From Hyposmocoma kahamanoa (taxonomy: Eukaryota; Arthropoda; Insecta; Lepidoptera; Cosmopterigidae), in assembly GCF_003589595.1 (NCBI RefSeq), contig NW_020653945.1, positions 6,143,709 to 6,207,708 on the forward strand: a stretch of DNA of 64,000 nt. Direction: 5' to 3'. The translations under genes were made by a program, and so were the position numbers. Shown in pieces: positions 12,196 to 24,900 of this stretch. Under the pieces are notes generated by a model. The model was not told where the DNA came from and made no database searches. It was given only the letters and a program-made list of their open reading frames with translations. Every line of letters starts with the position of its first letter. Position 1 is the stretch's first letter.

Positions 12196-12605
12196 CTGTA
12201 CACGTCGCATGTGTGTTGCGTGGCTATACGCTCTTATGTAAATCACTCATGATGAGTATTTATTGAAAATCTGTCAATGAAATTATACTGTTCATTCTGC
12301 ACGCTTTCCGTCACGGAATCATGCTCGTTTGAGATATAAATTATTCCAAAGTCGATATTTCATATATTTCGTGGGTATAATGTAGGGAAACAAAAAATTA
12401 TATTGAACCATATCTTCTTTGTAATAGAAAGACTTTATTTACTAAGTTTTTAGTTTTTTAAGCTTATTTATGTAAAATGTGAATAAAAGTATTAAGTTAT
12501 TGTAAAATATAACACAGAAGAATGTATGAGCGCGTGTTGAGAGTGAGATTCTTATGTAAGTTCATATATAAAATTGTCAAACATTATTAATTGAATGTTT
12601 ATTGA

Positions 12606-12611
12606 AATAAA
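12606..12611 (+). terminator. Candidate distal poly(A) signal of the aquaporin
   Basis: AATAAA about 1.37 kb after the stop codon, followed by T-rich sequence. Two earlier AATAAA hexamers (11336 and 12482) are alternatives. Confidence 0.4.
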
Positions 12612-12672
12612 TGATTTTAATCGAATAGTTTTGTGTATCATTTATTTATATCCTAATACCTCCAAATAAATA

Positions 12673-12830
12673 TTCGACGACCTCGGTGGCCCAACGGTTT
12701 ACACAGTGGGCGCTGGATGCGCAGACCTCAGGTTCGATTCCCGGTAGGACTTTTCTAAATTAGTTCTAAGCACGGTATTACGTAAGTAAGGTACGTTTGA
12801 GACCATGCGATTGGTGTGGTTGCTGACATA
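12673..12830 (+). repeat. tRNA-derived SINE, family S2
   Basis: cctcggtggcccaacggttt resembles box A and caggttcgattcccggtagg is a good box B. A TAATATTATT(ATT)n tail follows at 12831-12863. It lies just beyond the aquaporin poly(A) site. Confidence 0.7.
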
Positions 12831-13284
12831 TTACTAATATTATTATTATTATTATTATTATTATGAAAATGGAGAAAACATGAGAAATATGCAATGATGG
12901 TCGCTAATCACGTAGTTCATGTACGTGTACTAATCGTCAAATGAGAAAATAAATGAAATGAAATTAAGATTGGAGGATTAAGAATAAATGAAACTTCATT
13001 TCATCAATGACTAAGTAAAGACGAACTACAAATTCAATTTATTGAAGGTAAAGAAATAGAAATTAGAATAGTATGCAAGTATATGAAAAAATAGTAACGT
13101 AGTTTATAGAGGAATAGGAAGAAGAAATAAAAAATACTCCATTACAATATCGTCGTCTTAGAGTAAATAAATACCTCGTAGGTTTGTTTGTGAGTTCTAG
13201 GTAATTAATTATTCAAGACGAAAAAAATGTGGTGTAAAACATAGTAAATAAAATAATGTTTGTTGTTAATAGATATTTTAATTC

Positions 13285-13450
13285 ATCATCCCACTCATTT
13301 ATATGTCTCACTGTTGGGCACGGGGTCATCTCTCAGATGACAAATTAAGCCATAGTCCGCCAGCCAAGCCCAATGCCGGTTGGGGACTTCACACGTTCTC
13401 CGAGAGTTCTTCTTCGACGTGCAGGCTTCATCAAGATGTTTTCCTGGCCT
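13285..13450. repeat. Interspersed repeat resembling a lepidopteran RTE-type 3' end
   Basis: tctcactgttgggcacgggg..ctcagatga..ccatagtccgccagccaagcccaatgc..gatgttttcctgg resembles a widespread lepidopteran repeat I associate with RTE/BovB 3' tails. Assigned from memory. Confidence 0.5.
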
Positions 13451-13618
13451 ATTCGACTAGTCCCTGCCAGCTGTTCCCTCTGGTGGGGATAAGTGGATTT
13501 TTTTTCCACTCTTTCCTACCACATCGTCACTGGTTGAGATAAATGGAACTTCATTTCCACTTATCCCTACCTAAACGTTTTTATTAATAAGTACAGTCGA
13601 AAGTAAAACTGTATAAAT

Positions 13619-13913
13619 GAAAAGTATAACTATTTATCTAAAATCATTGACTTAGAAATGAATGGACGACGGGTCTAATACAAAAACCACGAAAAAAATG
13701 TCCCAAGTCAACCTATTCGAAATTTAAATTGTAATGTCATCAGTATCACGCTGTCAGTAGAACAAATGAAGACTAAAGCGGAGTTTGGCGCTCTATATAG
13801 TATACGATTTTAGCGCCTTACAAGTGCGGACACTTTTTAGCGCGGACCCGACGTCCATATAATTGTAAGTCAATGTCTAAAATCATTATTTTAGATAAAT
13901 AGTTATACTATTG
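13619..13913. mobile_element. Foldback MITE
   Basis: Arm aaaagtataactatttatct at 13620-13653 pairs with agataaatagttatacta at 13880-13912. About 210 bp of unique sequence lies between. Non-coding. Confidence 0.6.
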
Positions 13914-14649
13914 TATATATACATATACTTATATATATATATACTGTTATAGGAATACCATGGTATTTATTACCTGCTAAGGGCGCCTTGAAATTAGACG
14001 CTACAAATAGAAGCACTGCAGTGGCGCGTCTGTGGTGTGGCGGCTGTGCCATTACAAAATTTTCATACAATATCAAGTATGCAAATGTAGCACGAAAAGC
14101 TCATGCTAAATTTCAAATTTCATACATAAATCCGAGAAACTCGGAAGTGCGAGTGCCACTTGGCCACATGGCCACTTGCTTGAGAAGCGGTAGGTCACCT
14201 ACGGCATTCTTTTTCACTTAAATTGGTTATTATATATATATATAACTTAAAGGTCTTTCAAATGCTATAATTATTAATAATATACTTAAGCAAGAAGTGT
14301 ACAAGTGTTGCTTCAACAAAAATCAATAAGTATAATAACCAAACTATGCAAAAATGCGTAGGCCATTTTTTCACTGTAAGGGAACGATATGGAATTTAAG
14401 GAAGTAAGTATCAGAATTATTGATGAAGAAATTAAACAAACTGATAACAAAATGTATACGATACTTACCTCAAAAAAGAGAGCGAGTTTCTCAAGCCGCC
14501 AGTAAAAGTATTTCTTTAGCAAAACAGGTCTATTAAGGGTCAGTTCCAAATAAATACGGCAAAATTAGTATTCATCGAAGCTCTCCGGGCGAAGCTTTCG
14601 TGGCATCAGTTCAATTGTAAAATTTCCTAATGGAATTATGTACTCGGCC

Positions 14650-14858
14650 GTTCCTGGGGGTCTACTCTCGATCTCCGTCCGACATCCGTCCGAAACAATT
14701 ACTGCCAAATAAGCACTACTTGACCAAATGAAAAGACGCGTGATGCGAATGAAGCTTCATTCTTGATACTTGTCTTTTAATTTTGTCGAATATTACTTAT
14801 TTGACAGTAATTGTTTCGGGCGGCTGTCGGACGGAGATCGAGAGTAGACCCCCAGAAC
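14650..14858. mobile_element. Foldback MITE with long arms
   Basis: ctgggggtctactctcgatc at the left and its complement at the right; the arms pair for about 70-80 bp with few mismatches, leaving a loop of about 45 bp. No coding capacity. Confidence 0.7.
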
Positions 14859-16401
14859 CGATATGCATGAAATTTGAAACTAGCATTTTTTTTATAAAGA
14901 AACTAAAAAAAAGATTAGAATAGAGCTTTATTCGTTGCCGTATCCGTACTCTCATGATGTGGAAGTCCTAGTGAAAACGACTCATATGAACTGAAACACA
15001 ATGTGGCTGCTGTAAACTGTCTGAAGAATTTGTCGTTAGGTCGTGACGAAGCCTAAATTTTTTAATTTCAACCTTATGACTCGAGATAATTGAGATCAAA
15101 AGTCACCTCGTTAAGTTTATGGAAAAAACATTCAATAACATTTTGTGGTCAATAAAAATATGCAGAATTGTAAAAAGAAAAGAAAAGTAAGAAAGATTGC
15201 TACACAATCGTCATTCCGCATGACACGTAAGTTGGATTTTTTAGCCATTTTGTCACTTATGAAATGCGATGGTATTATTCAAAAAGGGCACAGGCGAACA
15301 ATGCTCTAACACTGTAATTGTTGCGTACATACAATGGCACATTTGCGAGTTCACGAGAGTGACCCCCGCAATGCAGGGCTTGGCTGGGCGTGTATGCTGG
15401 ACTTTTGCTCTGTATTTAGTTGCACATACACTGGAATTTAGGTGGGTTATAATAAGTATGTTAGGTTAAATATTCAGCTGGGAACTTAGGATTACTATAA
15501 TCATATATTGAGTACCAACATATTATGGAACATTTTCACAGGAATTCGAAGTTCAACATAAGGCTAAAATTAATTTGTGAATTATTGAATTATGATGAAA
15601 AACAGAGTTCAAGGGAGCTCCACACGGTATAGTATTTACATACTTTGTCTTAAGAGCGGATGCATACATTGGAAGTATACTTAATAAATAAGGCAATAAG
15701 GCTTAAATAAAGCTTTTTTACATGGTTCATTGTTATTTTTAGCGTCCGTTGGCATTGATATGAAAACAGCTCGTGTCACGAGGCTCTCTAAACTTCATTA
15801 ATGTCGCAACAATCGTGACTCCGGCGCTCTAATCAAGAGCGACATATCACCTGCGCAACACTCGTATTAAATTATGCACTTGTCAAGGTTGAGGTATCAT
15901 CTTTGCGCATTGTCATTTTCTGACGACAAGAGGGGCTCGAGGCTGACTTGGAGACTTCTTTTGATTTGGATAATAGAATTGTAATCATTGCGTGCTGCGT
16001 AATGTTTTATTTGAAGGCGTGAAGACAGTCCGTAACGAAGAATTCCATAATGAGTCCCTAGAGCCCGGCCTACGCCAAGTGTATTAGTGTCAAGCACAAA
16101 GGTGTCAAGTTTGTTTTCATATTATGAGACGGTTAATATGGCACTCAGGCTCTTAGTTATAAACCCAAGTAGGCATATTTTGAAATCTAATAAAACACTT
16201 GCCCAGCAAAAGTAGCCACTTGCCTGGAAGGGTCAAGTCGAAAGAGCAGAGTCGGCCTCGCGTCTGCTCGCGGTGCCGCACTATACATTTTATCACTTCA
16301 AATAATTTCGAAACCGTACTTTCTTTAGAAGATAAGATTCAAAATACTTTGCTCCAAAAATACTCGTCCTGCTGCTGCACTTTCAGTGTGACTTGATCTT
16401 A

Positions 16402-16745
16402 GTGTTGGGTCATGGAAAAATTTCATTTTTTTTTAAATCATAGATTTTCTGAAAAATATTTTTCCGTATTTCCAATATTTCTCCATATTGGACATTCACA
16501 CCTGTCAAAAGTTGAAGTTACTGAGCGAAGACAGCGGAGCCATTAAAAAGCTTGAGAAGATGGAAAAAATTTGAAAGGGTTTTTTTTTCGCTGCTGTCCA
16601 ACCATTATAAATAGTGTTTTTCTCTAACTTCCTTAAAGCTATACAAATTTATTTATTAATTCACGCTAAATAAAAGTACATAAGATATTTCTAAACAAAG
16701 AGCGTAATATAAGTCCTCGAATTATATTTTTTTTCCAGTTTTGTT
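16402..16745 (+). repeat. Interspersed repeat R4, copy 1
   Basis: Shares with 24759-25030, in the same order: agtgttgggtca, tttttccatattgga/cacct, ttcgctgctgtccaa and cttcgaattatattttt. No coding capacity seen. Confidence 0.55.
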
Positions 16746-17073
16746 CAAGTTATCAAAACGTAAATGCGTTGGTTAAGACAAGGAGAGCATGACTGTTTAG
16801 AACTATACCAAATAGTTGATGTAAATCCATTATTCTCTCGTATCTTATACAGTTCACATTATTTATTTATTTATAAAGCATTGACTGCAGAGCCATCAGC
16901 TTAATGGTAACAAATAATCAAGAAACGCCAACGTAAATAAAAATTAATTCGTGTAAAAAATGTAACTACTAAAACTCGCCATTTTTTTTATACAGTTCAC
17001 AACTAAGTTTCGTTTAATAGGTGTTATAATGTGGTCTACTATTTTTTTTTAAAGAGAGTTGACGATACGTATA

Positions 17074-18176
17074 TACAGGGTGTCCCGGGACGCGACGTCA
17101 AGCCGGAACGGGGTGATAGGCCAGGTCATAACTGTTATCAGAAAAATAAAAAATAAAATCTACGTCATGTATTTTAAAAATTATGACCATTTTGAAAAAA
17201 ATCGAAAAATATACACCCTGTGACGCATTTTCACTTCCCGTTTCTACAAATTTCCACTTTATTTTAATTTTTTTATTATTTTGTAACCCTGAGTAATGCT
17301 CCTGTAGCTAGTCGTCTAAAATTTTGACACAACTCTAATTTTGAAAAAAAAATGACACATTATTCCCATATCAAAAGAGAAATTGAATTTTCGTTCAATT
17401 TCAACTCACTCTACCGAAAAAAAAATGTACTACACTGGTTGGGCAAGTAGCTTTAAAAGTTGGCGCATTTTAAGAGGATTCCAAAATGTTATTACACTTG
17501 CTACTTTATTTCTTAGATTATGGTCAAATAATTTTTTTGTGAACAAAACCGGTTTTCAACTATTTTTTATTTCTTAATTTAAATTTATTTAGTGTACCCA
17601 ATCCTTCGCTCGGAACGGTAACTATGACATAATTCTTAACGGTAACTATGAGAGAGACGGAGAGAGCTATTCTACGAAGTGTGAGTGAGATAGAGAGTGA
17701 CGCCGCTAATGTGTGAGATTCATANNNNNNNNNNNNNNNNNNNNNNNNNNNNNNNNNNNNNNNNNNNNNNNNNNNNNNNNNNNNNNNNNNNNNNNNNNNN
17801 NNNNNNNNNNNNNNNNNNNNNNNNTTAAATTACAGCAAATGTTCAAAATGCTTTCCTTCAGCTGCAATACAACATTATTCCCATTAATGTGTCATTTTTT
17901 TTTCAAAATTAGAGCAGTTGTGTCAAAATTTTAGACGACTAGCTACAGGAGCATTACTCAGGGTTACAAAATAATAAAAAAATTAAAATAAAGTGGAAAT
18001 TTGTAGAAACGGGAAGTGAAAATGCGTCACAGGGTGTATATTTTTCGATTTTTTTCAAAATGGTCATAATTTTTAAAATACATGACATAGATTTTATTTT
18101 TTATTTTTCTGATAACAGTTATGACCTGGCCTATCACCCCGTTCCGGCTTGACGTCGCGTCCCGGGACACCCTGTA
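17074..18176. mobile_element. Element with about 300 bp terminal inverted repeats, gap at centre
   Basis: Left end tacagggtgtcccgggacgc at 17074; the right end is its complement at 18157-18176. The arms stay near-identical for about 300 bp (17074-17370 against 17880-18176). The centre contains a run of 100 N (17725-17824), so length and coding content are unknown. TA at each end suggests a Tc1/mariner-type insertion. Confidence 0.85.
17725..17824. other. Assembly gap (100 N)
   Basis: Run of N within a long inverted-repeat element, probably a scaffold join of conventional size. Confidence 0.99.
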
Positions 18177-18386
18177 TTGTAATAAAACAAAAATAACATG
18201 TATTGACCATTTCTAACATGACCCAACGGTTTGCAATGTACACATGAATAAAGACACCAGTAAAGCAGAAACATAATATTTATTAAAATAAACACAAAAG
18301 CCGATACAATTCAAGCACCGAAACAAATCTATTACATTTATATTAAATTAGATAAAATAGAATATTTGAAATTTAAATGGGTATTG

Positions 18387-18408
18387 TTTATTGCATATAA
18401 TATTTATT
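18387..18408 (-). terminator. poe: Candidate poly(A) signals of poe
   Basis: Two AATAAA hexamers on the - strand (18403-18408 and 18387-18392) lie about 290-310 nt after the stop; another is near 18275. They suggest a short 3' UTR. Not proven without transcript ends. Confidence 0.4.
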
Positions 18409-18694
18409 GACATAATTATTATAAGCATTGGCCTAATAAAGTGAAAGGAATTTGACGTAATTAGCCCAATGATGACGTAAAGGGTGTGTAATATATCACG
18501 GTAAGGCTCACATGAATGTGGTAGAAAATTGAACAAATTCTAACTTATTCTACCAGGAGCTTTCTTAGGGCTGTAGTGCACTTCAAAACGATCCGTGTCT
18601 GTGTAAAGTAATACGAAACAATTTGTTAGCACAAAAAGTTCTATGAGGCCGTACAGCTATTGTAGCCGAGGCACTGAGGCGGAGAAGGCCATAA

Positions 18695-18919
18695 TCAAGG
18701 TTGTTCTTCAACGAGGACTTGTAGGAACGCGTCGGGTTCAGGGATGTCTTCGAGAAAGCCAGCTGCATCGCAAAACTCGGCGAAGGAAGCGCAAGGAAGA
18801 AGCTCATCAGTGAGAGTCGTGACTATCTTCTCAGCTGCCTTTGCGTTAGCTTCGTCGTTGTGTCTAATGTACTCTGCCAATTTGATCGGCCATTGGTCTA
18901 CTGCTGTTGCACTGACGTT
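18695..18919 (-). CDS. poe: poe terminal exon w47
   Basis: 225 nt with TGA at 18695-18697. [56 protein letters not shown], ending VLVEEQP. Acceptor ccccacag. The usual UBR4 C-terminus. Confidence 0.97.
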   Translation of the reverse strand, partial: NVSATAVDQWPIKLAEYIRHNDEANAKAAEKIVTTLTDELLPCASFAEFCDAAGFLEDIPEPDAFLQVLVEEQP

Positions 18920-21900
18920 CTGTGGGGATAAGAGCTACTTAGTTTTTTCAATTCAATATACTTTAATCACTAAGGCCGGCCACATACAGTCGGAATTCCG
19001 TTTCGGAATATCGATTCGGGATTATCAATCACACAATAAGAGATATTATACATCACACACATACGATTATTTCCGTTCGGTATAACATCAGATATAGAAT
19101 CAGCTGAGAAACGCGAGGCATTAAGTCAAGATGTTCTCGCGAATTTACGACTGTATTGTGGCCCTGCAAAATCTAAGAAATACTTGCATTCAGAACGACT
19201 TTTTCCGTGCGGAATTCCGAATGCACAAACGGAATTTCGAGTCAGAAAAATTTCTTACGAAACAAAATAGAGGTAGAGATTTTTTACCTAAACTTCGATA
19301 AACAGAGACTTTCTGTGACAGAAAGTGGAGACTGTCTTACGACTATATTTGTTTGTCTCGGATTTTCTTTTAATCACGGAAGTACTTTAAAAATTGACGT
19401 TATTTGGGATAGGTAGGTAGAGCATATTTATAAAAAATGTTGAATATTTTTTGTCGGAATTGTCCAATATATTCTGGAAAATTGGAGGTTCCTGCAAATC
19501 GCTGCAAAAAATTTCCGTTGAAAAAATCCGGGACAAAAAATGTAGTCGCAAGGCAGTCTCCACTTTCTGTTTCTGTTCCTCGAAGTTTAGGTAAATAAAC
19601 TCTTATTCCGATTATTGGTGATAATGATAAGTCCGTTATTTGTCTGGTATTCCGACTGTATGTGGCCAGCCCAATAAAAACAGTATAATTATTTTTACAA
19701 AAAAAAAATGTAAATATTAAATAGTATTGCGATATTTTTTACTGTTTTACTACCATATATAGTTTATACTCCACCAGTTTGTATTATTGACACAAACTCT
19801 GAACTACACAAAGAAAACTTCCTTCAGCCTGACTAAACTCAAACCAGTGTGTTGCCATGCCGGGGCCAGCACTTTTAACTTTACAATAGATAGCTATATA
19901 TAGATATAGAGATATAGAGATTTTTTTACAATATCAAGTGACTGGACGAGCAAGTCGTGCGCCCGATGGTAAGCTACACGCCTGTTCATACAGTTGCATA
20001 AATCAAATCTGAGGGGCACTGCACCCGTCACCTTGAGGCATAAGTTAACAAGCCCCATGTGCCTGTAATATCACCAGCACCCTTTTACCCTTCAAAACTG
20101 GAACACAGTCATGCTGACATTACTGCTTGGCGGCGGAAATGGGTAATGCGGCAGTAGTGCCCTGGACGATCTCTTTCACAAGGAGCTCTACTGCTACTAA
20201 ACTGGGCAACAGACTAAATCAGCAGATCTTACGAATTCCTTATGTGCTTGCTTGTCCCGGCACGGCAGCAGTGGCTGGCTCGAGTCCGTTTAGATGGAAG
20301 GATTTTTTCTTTATTTCCTTCGATCTTTGCATCAATAATAAAAGTACTGCAGTTTTATGCAAGAGGAAAAGGGCGTCAACTACATTCAAGGTTGTCGATT
20401 GGTCACCAAAAGCTGGCAGACAACGGTATGTGTATGACACGTCTCCATTAGATAGACCTAACCAGGTGATCATCACCAGTGATGATCACATGGAACCAGT
20501 CCATACAAGGTCGTTTGTAAAATACTAACAACCTCGGAGGACTGTATTACTAATATCATAAATAACAACTTTTGTTCCATGACCTTTTACAAGACATAAT
20601 AAATTTACCAAAATAAACTTTTGAGTTTTGCTGTACTATCTGTCATTTTTTAGATCTACAAACACTTGTAGTAATTTGTTTAACAACGCCTCTCGCGTGC
20701 TTTCTTTTGCTACCGTAAGAGAGTCATCACCTTTTAGAGTGATTTATTTAAATTTTGTAATTTTTGTATTTTCATGTTTTGTACGAAAGATAATTTATTT
20801 ATTTATTAGATTCAAAAAACAGTTTATATTCACTCTTTAACAAAAGCTTAAACATTATTGCTAGTTTTAGTCCTAGAATGTAAACCTAAACATGTACATA
20901 CAGCATGACCAAACATAAGTAAACAATTTTGTTACAATATACACCCCCAGACACTAAATATAATTCGAGCCCCTTAAATTTTTGCCGTAAAGGGCTAGAA
21001 TACAAATTGGTGTTATCACAAAAAGTTTTCCCCCAGTTTTGCATATCCAAATTCCCAACAAGGACTTATGGAAAAGACGTTTAATATACTAATTTCAAAT
21101 TTGCGTAATAGTTTTTGATCATTCAAACATTGTTTAAGCTTATGGCACGTAATACTGCAAATGCGTGGTGGCTCGAATTGTATCCGGAAGTGTATTAATA
21201 AAACGTACGTAGACATAATAAAACTGTAACCTTAAATAAAACAGAATTACTATAACCATGAAAGAGAGAAACTGTGATGCTTGTGGTTTCGATTGCCAAG
21301 TCCTTTAAAATGACAACCAAATATATCCATCTCTAAATCATCACCATAATCTGATGAATTATTAAAAGTCACGGAACAAAAGTTGTTTATGACATTAGTA
21401 AATATTCTGCCGTGAGGTTGTTAGTACTTTATAAATAACGCAGTATAGGCGGCCTGGGATTGCATCCTTAGTATTAGACGGCAAATAATATGAATGAGTA
21501 TGATGCTCACCTTAAACATAACATTGTAGAGCTGGTCGATAATGGCGACGAAGAGCGCGTAGGGTTTGTAATCCGCCCAGGGTTTGACCTGGCGGTGGTC
21601 GGCGGGCAACGCGCGCATCGCCGGCCCGCCCGGCGCCGCCGCGCGCACGTGCCCGATTATCAGAAGACGCTCAAGCATGTCCACTTTCAATGAACGCCAT
21701 CTAATCATAACAATTTACATTATTTAAATGTATTCTAGCAATGGGAAGGAAAACGTGTGATTATCACCAGGGATACTACACTTCTTTTCAATGCGTTTTA
21801 AACAAAAAGTAAACAAACAAATCACTGACCCGACCATAGACGGTTTAGTGATAGCCAATTGTAATTTCAACTACAAATCGACTAATTAATTGAATGAAGC

Positions 21901-24900
21901 GATTTGCTTAATTGAATCATACTATTGGTTTTCCTTACATATCCTATAAAAGTTAATTTAAAATACTTAGATACTTGTTCGATTGCGAATGAAATTTTCG
22001 ATTTACTAGTCGATTACAAAAACTTTAATTGAATGAACCGAATGTTTCTTTTCGTCAACACTATGGTACCATAGACAAGTCATAGATGTATAACTGAAAA
22101 ATACCCTCACTTTTGGATTCCCATTTTTCAAATACAATTTTAGGATGCTATTCAAATGAATATTGTTGGAAAAATTGAAGAGATATCAAAGTCGAAATCT
22201 TCGAAATATGCGTGAAAGTGTTACTCGTTACTCTATTCGGTTTATTGAGTGATTGCTTTAGAATTTGAATCAAACAGTTTCGTTTAATTTTTTTTTCAAA
22301 TGGATTAGGTTATAATAAGCAATTTTTTATGGTACTTAATATCAGATTGCAGTACCGGAAAATTCTTCACGACAAACTGTAATTGAACACTGGTGTTGTG
22401 AATAGAATATATAATATAGAATAGTTGAAAATCTATTAATACTTACTTGGCGTGAGGATAGAGTAGCAACATGAGCGTGATGAAGTAGAGCGGGCTTTCT
22501 GCGTCATGGGCGGACTCAAGTACGCGCGGCGGTGCCCATGCAAGAGACGCCTCCAGCGCCGTCACCTCACGGGCCGCCACGCGGGTCCTGCGGTTTTTAT
22601 GGCGTATTTAAACCAAATCGAGAACCGCTCCTTCGACAAGCGAATTCGACTGACGAAGGCGAAAAAATCATGTTTTTCACAAAAATAAATATTTTTCCTT
22701 TAATGTTCCACATTAAAATTTGACGTTAACACTTGTCAAAAGGTGAAGTAACTGAAAAAAAAAACGGAAAAAGTAATTGAAATTTTCCAACAGAGTACGT
22801 TGTTTCACAAAGTCGACTACCGTCTTCGCCAAAATCATCAAATCTTTATAAATACAACTTTACACACACACATACAACAAATCGTCCGAAACATTCACCA
22901 AGCTGGGGAATACCTATTCAGCAGTCCCCAGCACACGCATCGTGTGACGCGGCCATAGACTTGAAACTTATTTGATCGAACGTCGCTTGACGAAGGTAAC
23001 CGAGACGCCTGACAGTGATTATACCTAAATTTCAGCAGCGTACTACGGTTGTTAAACGACTCAGTGTTTACACTGGGTAGGTTGACACCTTCGGAGGGCT
23101 ACCTGTCGATCCAATGTAAGTGCACCACTATGGTGCGACTTCAAAACAAGATTTTCTGCACTTACCGTTACATGTATTTGTAGATATGTATTAATGACCT
23201 TGATTTTCTTAAAAAACACAAACTATTTCAAAATGTGAACTATGATTTTTATAGTCAATTGCCTCGCATCACAATTAGCTCATACTCACGTATTGATGAC
23301 ATAGAGTGCCATATGAATGAGCGCCGGCACGAGCTGCATATTAGACAGCGGTCCACCGCCGCCCGTGTCGTCGTGAAAGGTGCGCCCGCGTGCGAATCGC
23401 TGCAGCAGCAATTTCAGGTCATGGATCGTGCACGTGTGGCCGATGTCACGATGCCCTGTGCATTCCTAGTACAAAACAATACACGATTATAGAAGTGTAG
23501 GACCATTGGTCAGGCAAAAACAAAGTCCAGAAACTGTTTGAAATTTCAAGAAGTTTTTCCTACACTTGATGTGCCAAGCCGAATGGGATTTGATTGAAAG
23601 GAATAGAATAATAATAATAAAGCACACACTCAACATAGCCCCGCACTAGGGAAACCTTGTATCGCGGGTGCCATGGACACACACATAGATAACAACAAAT
23701 AACACCCAAACTCACGAGAGAAATAAATGTAGACTATACAAATATTTCTCCCGGCCCGGGAATCGAATCAGGTACCTGGGTGGCAGTCCAGCAGATAACC
23801 GTTCGGCCACGGAGGCAGTTAACTTGAAATCGATATGGGCATGAATACAAACCTGCAGGTAGGTGGTATGTCGAGCGAGGCAGCTAGCGTACGCGGACTC
23901 CGGCACGTGAGGACCCCACAGCGGCAGCAGGCCATTGCACTTCGTAGATGCATTTTGCAGTGCAGCGCTCTCCCATTCGTCTCTACAATAACGTAGCAAT
24001 TTCAGAACTTGCTGTCACGAAATCGTTGGCTATGTCGATTTCCACATATTATTTCAATGCACATAATGCATCATATTTATTCAATGCATGCACATATTAT
24101 TATACGGTATGTACGCGTCTAGGTGCGCTACAGGCGCATCAAACTTAATTTATTTATCTTGTTTCTAACCTGGCACGAGCAAGCCTGACAGCGGCCATGT
24201 GGCACTCGACGTGCACTATGTTGTAGTGAGAGACAGTAGTGTAGCCGAGCGTCTTGCGTGCGCGCACCTCATACTCCTCCACAGGGCACCGCTTTGTGAA
24301 CGTGTAGATGCCCAGCACCTGCGTGTAAGTAGTGTTAATTAATTTGGTAAAGTGTTGAAAGTAAAGAAGATTTTAAAGCTATGGGAATATTAGTAAACAA
24401 CCGAGTTTTTAGGTTTTCGCGATTGTTACACATTTGAAATGAAACTATTTTTTTGGATGTAAATCGCGTACAATTACTTCTTAGTAGTCAGTCGTAACCA
24501 CGCGATCCATGAAGGACACGAAACGTTGGTTTGTTTTGTAAAAACAAATATACGAAATTTAAATTCGAAAAACAAATAGTTTTTATTTCCAAACGATTAA
24601 ACGCCTATTAAAATTGCTCGAGCAAATCTCTGTGAAGCAGTGATTTTCCCTATTCAAATTTTCATTAATTAGTTTAGATAAGTGTAAACCTGGATGGATT
24701 TTAATAAAATTTGTATGCCTGCATATGAAACTAGTTCTCCTATTTATTGCGTAAGCGTAGTGTTGGGTCAAAAAAAAATTGAAAAGTACGTATTTATCAG
24801 AAAAATACATTATTTTTCCGAATATTTTACCTATATTTTTCCACATTTGACACCTGACCAAAGTTGGAGATACTGAACGAACCCATTATAAAGATTTTTT

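Larger units (their letters stand above)
11237..12625 (+). other. Probable 3' UTR of the aquaporin transcript
   Basis: AATAAA signals follow the stop codon at 11336-11341, 12482-12487 and 12606-12611. If the distal sites are used, the UTR contains a complete foldback element (11591-12195). The extent is inferred; RNA reads would settle it. Confidence 0.5.
12626..18270. other. Intergenic spacer between convergent genes
   Basis: No host coding region recognised. It holds a SINE, an RTE-like tail and several foldback elements listed separately. The remaining AT-rich parts, including 14860-16400, show no feature I can support. Confidence 0.6.

Noticed and set aside
15897..16097. 66-codon - strand open frame in the intergenic spacer
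   Set aside because: No domain, no splice partner and no repeat match that I can defend.
20127..20528. 133-codon open frame on the + strand in the last poe intron
   Set aside because: It overlaps the end of an R1 retroposon, has no recognisable domain and has competing open frames on both strands. No splice or start context supports a gene.
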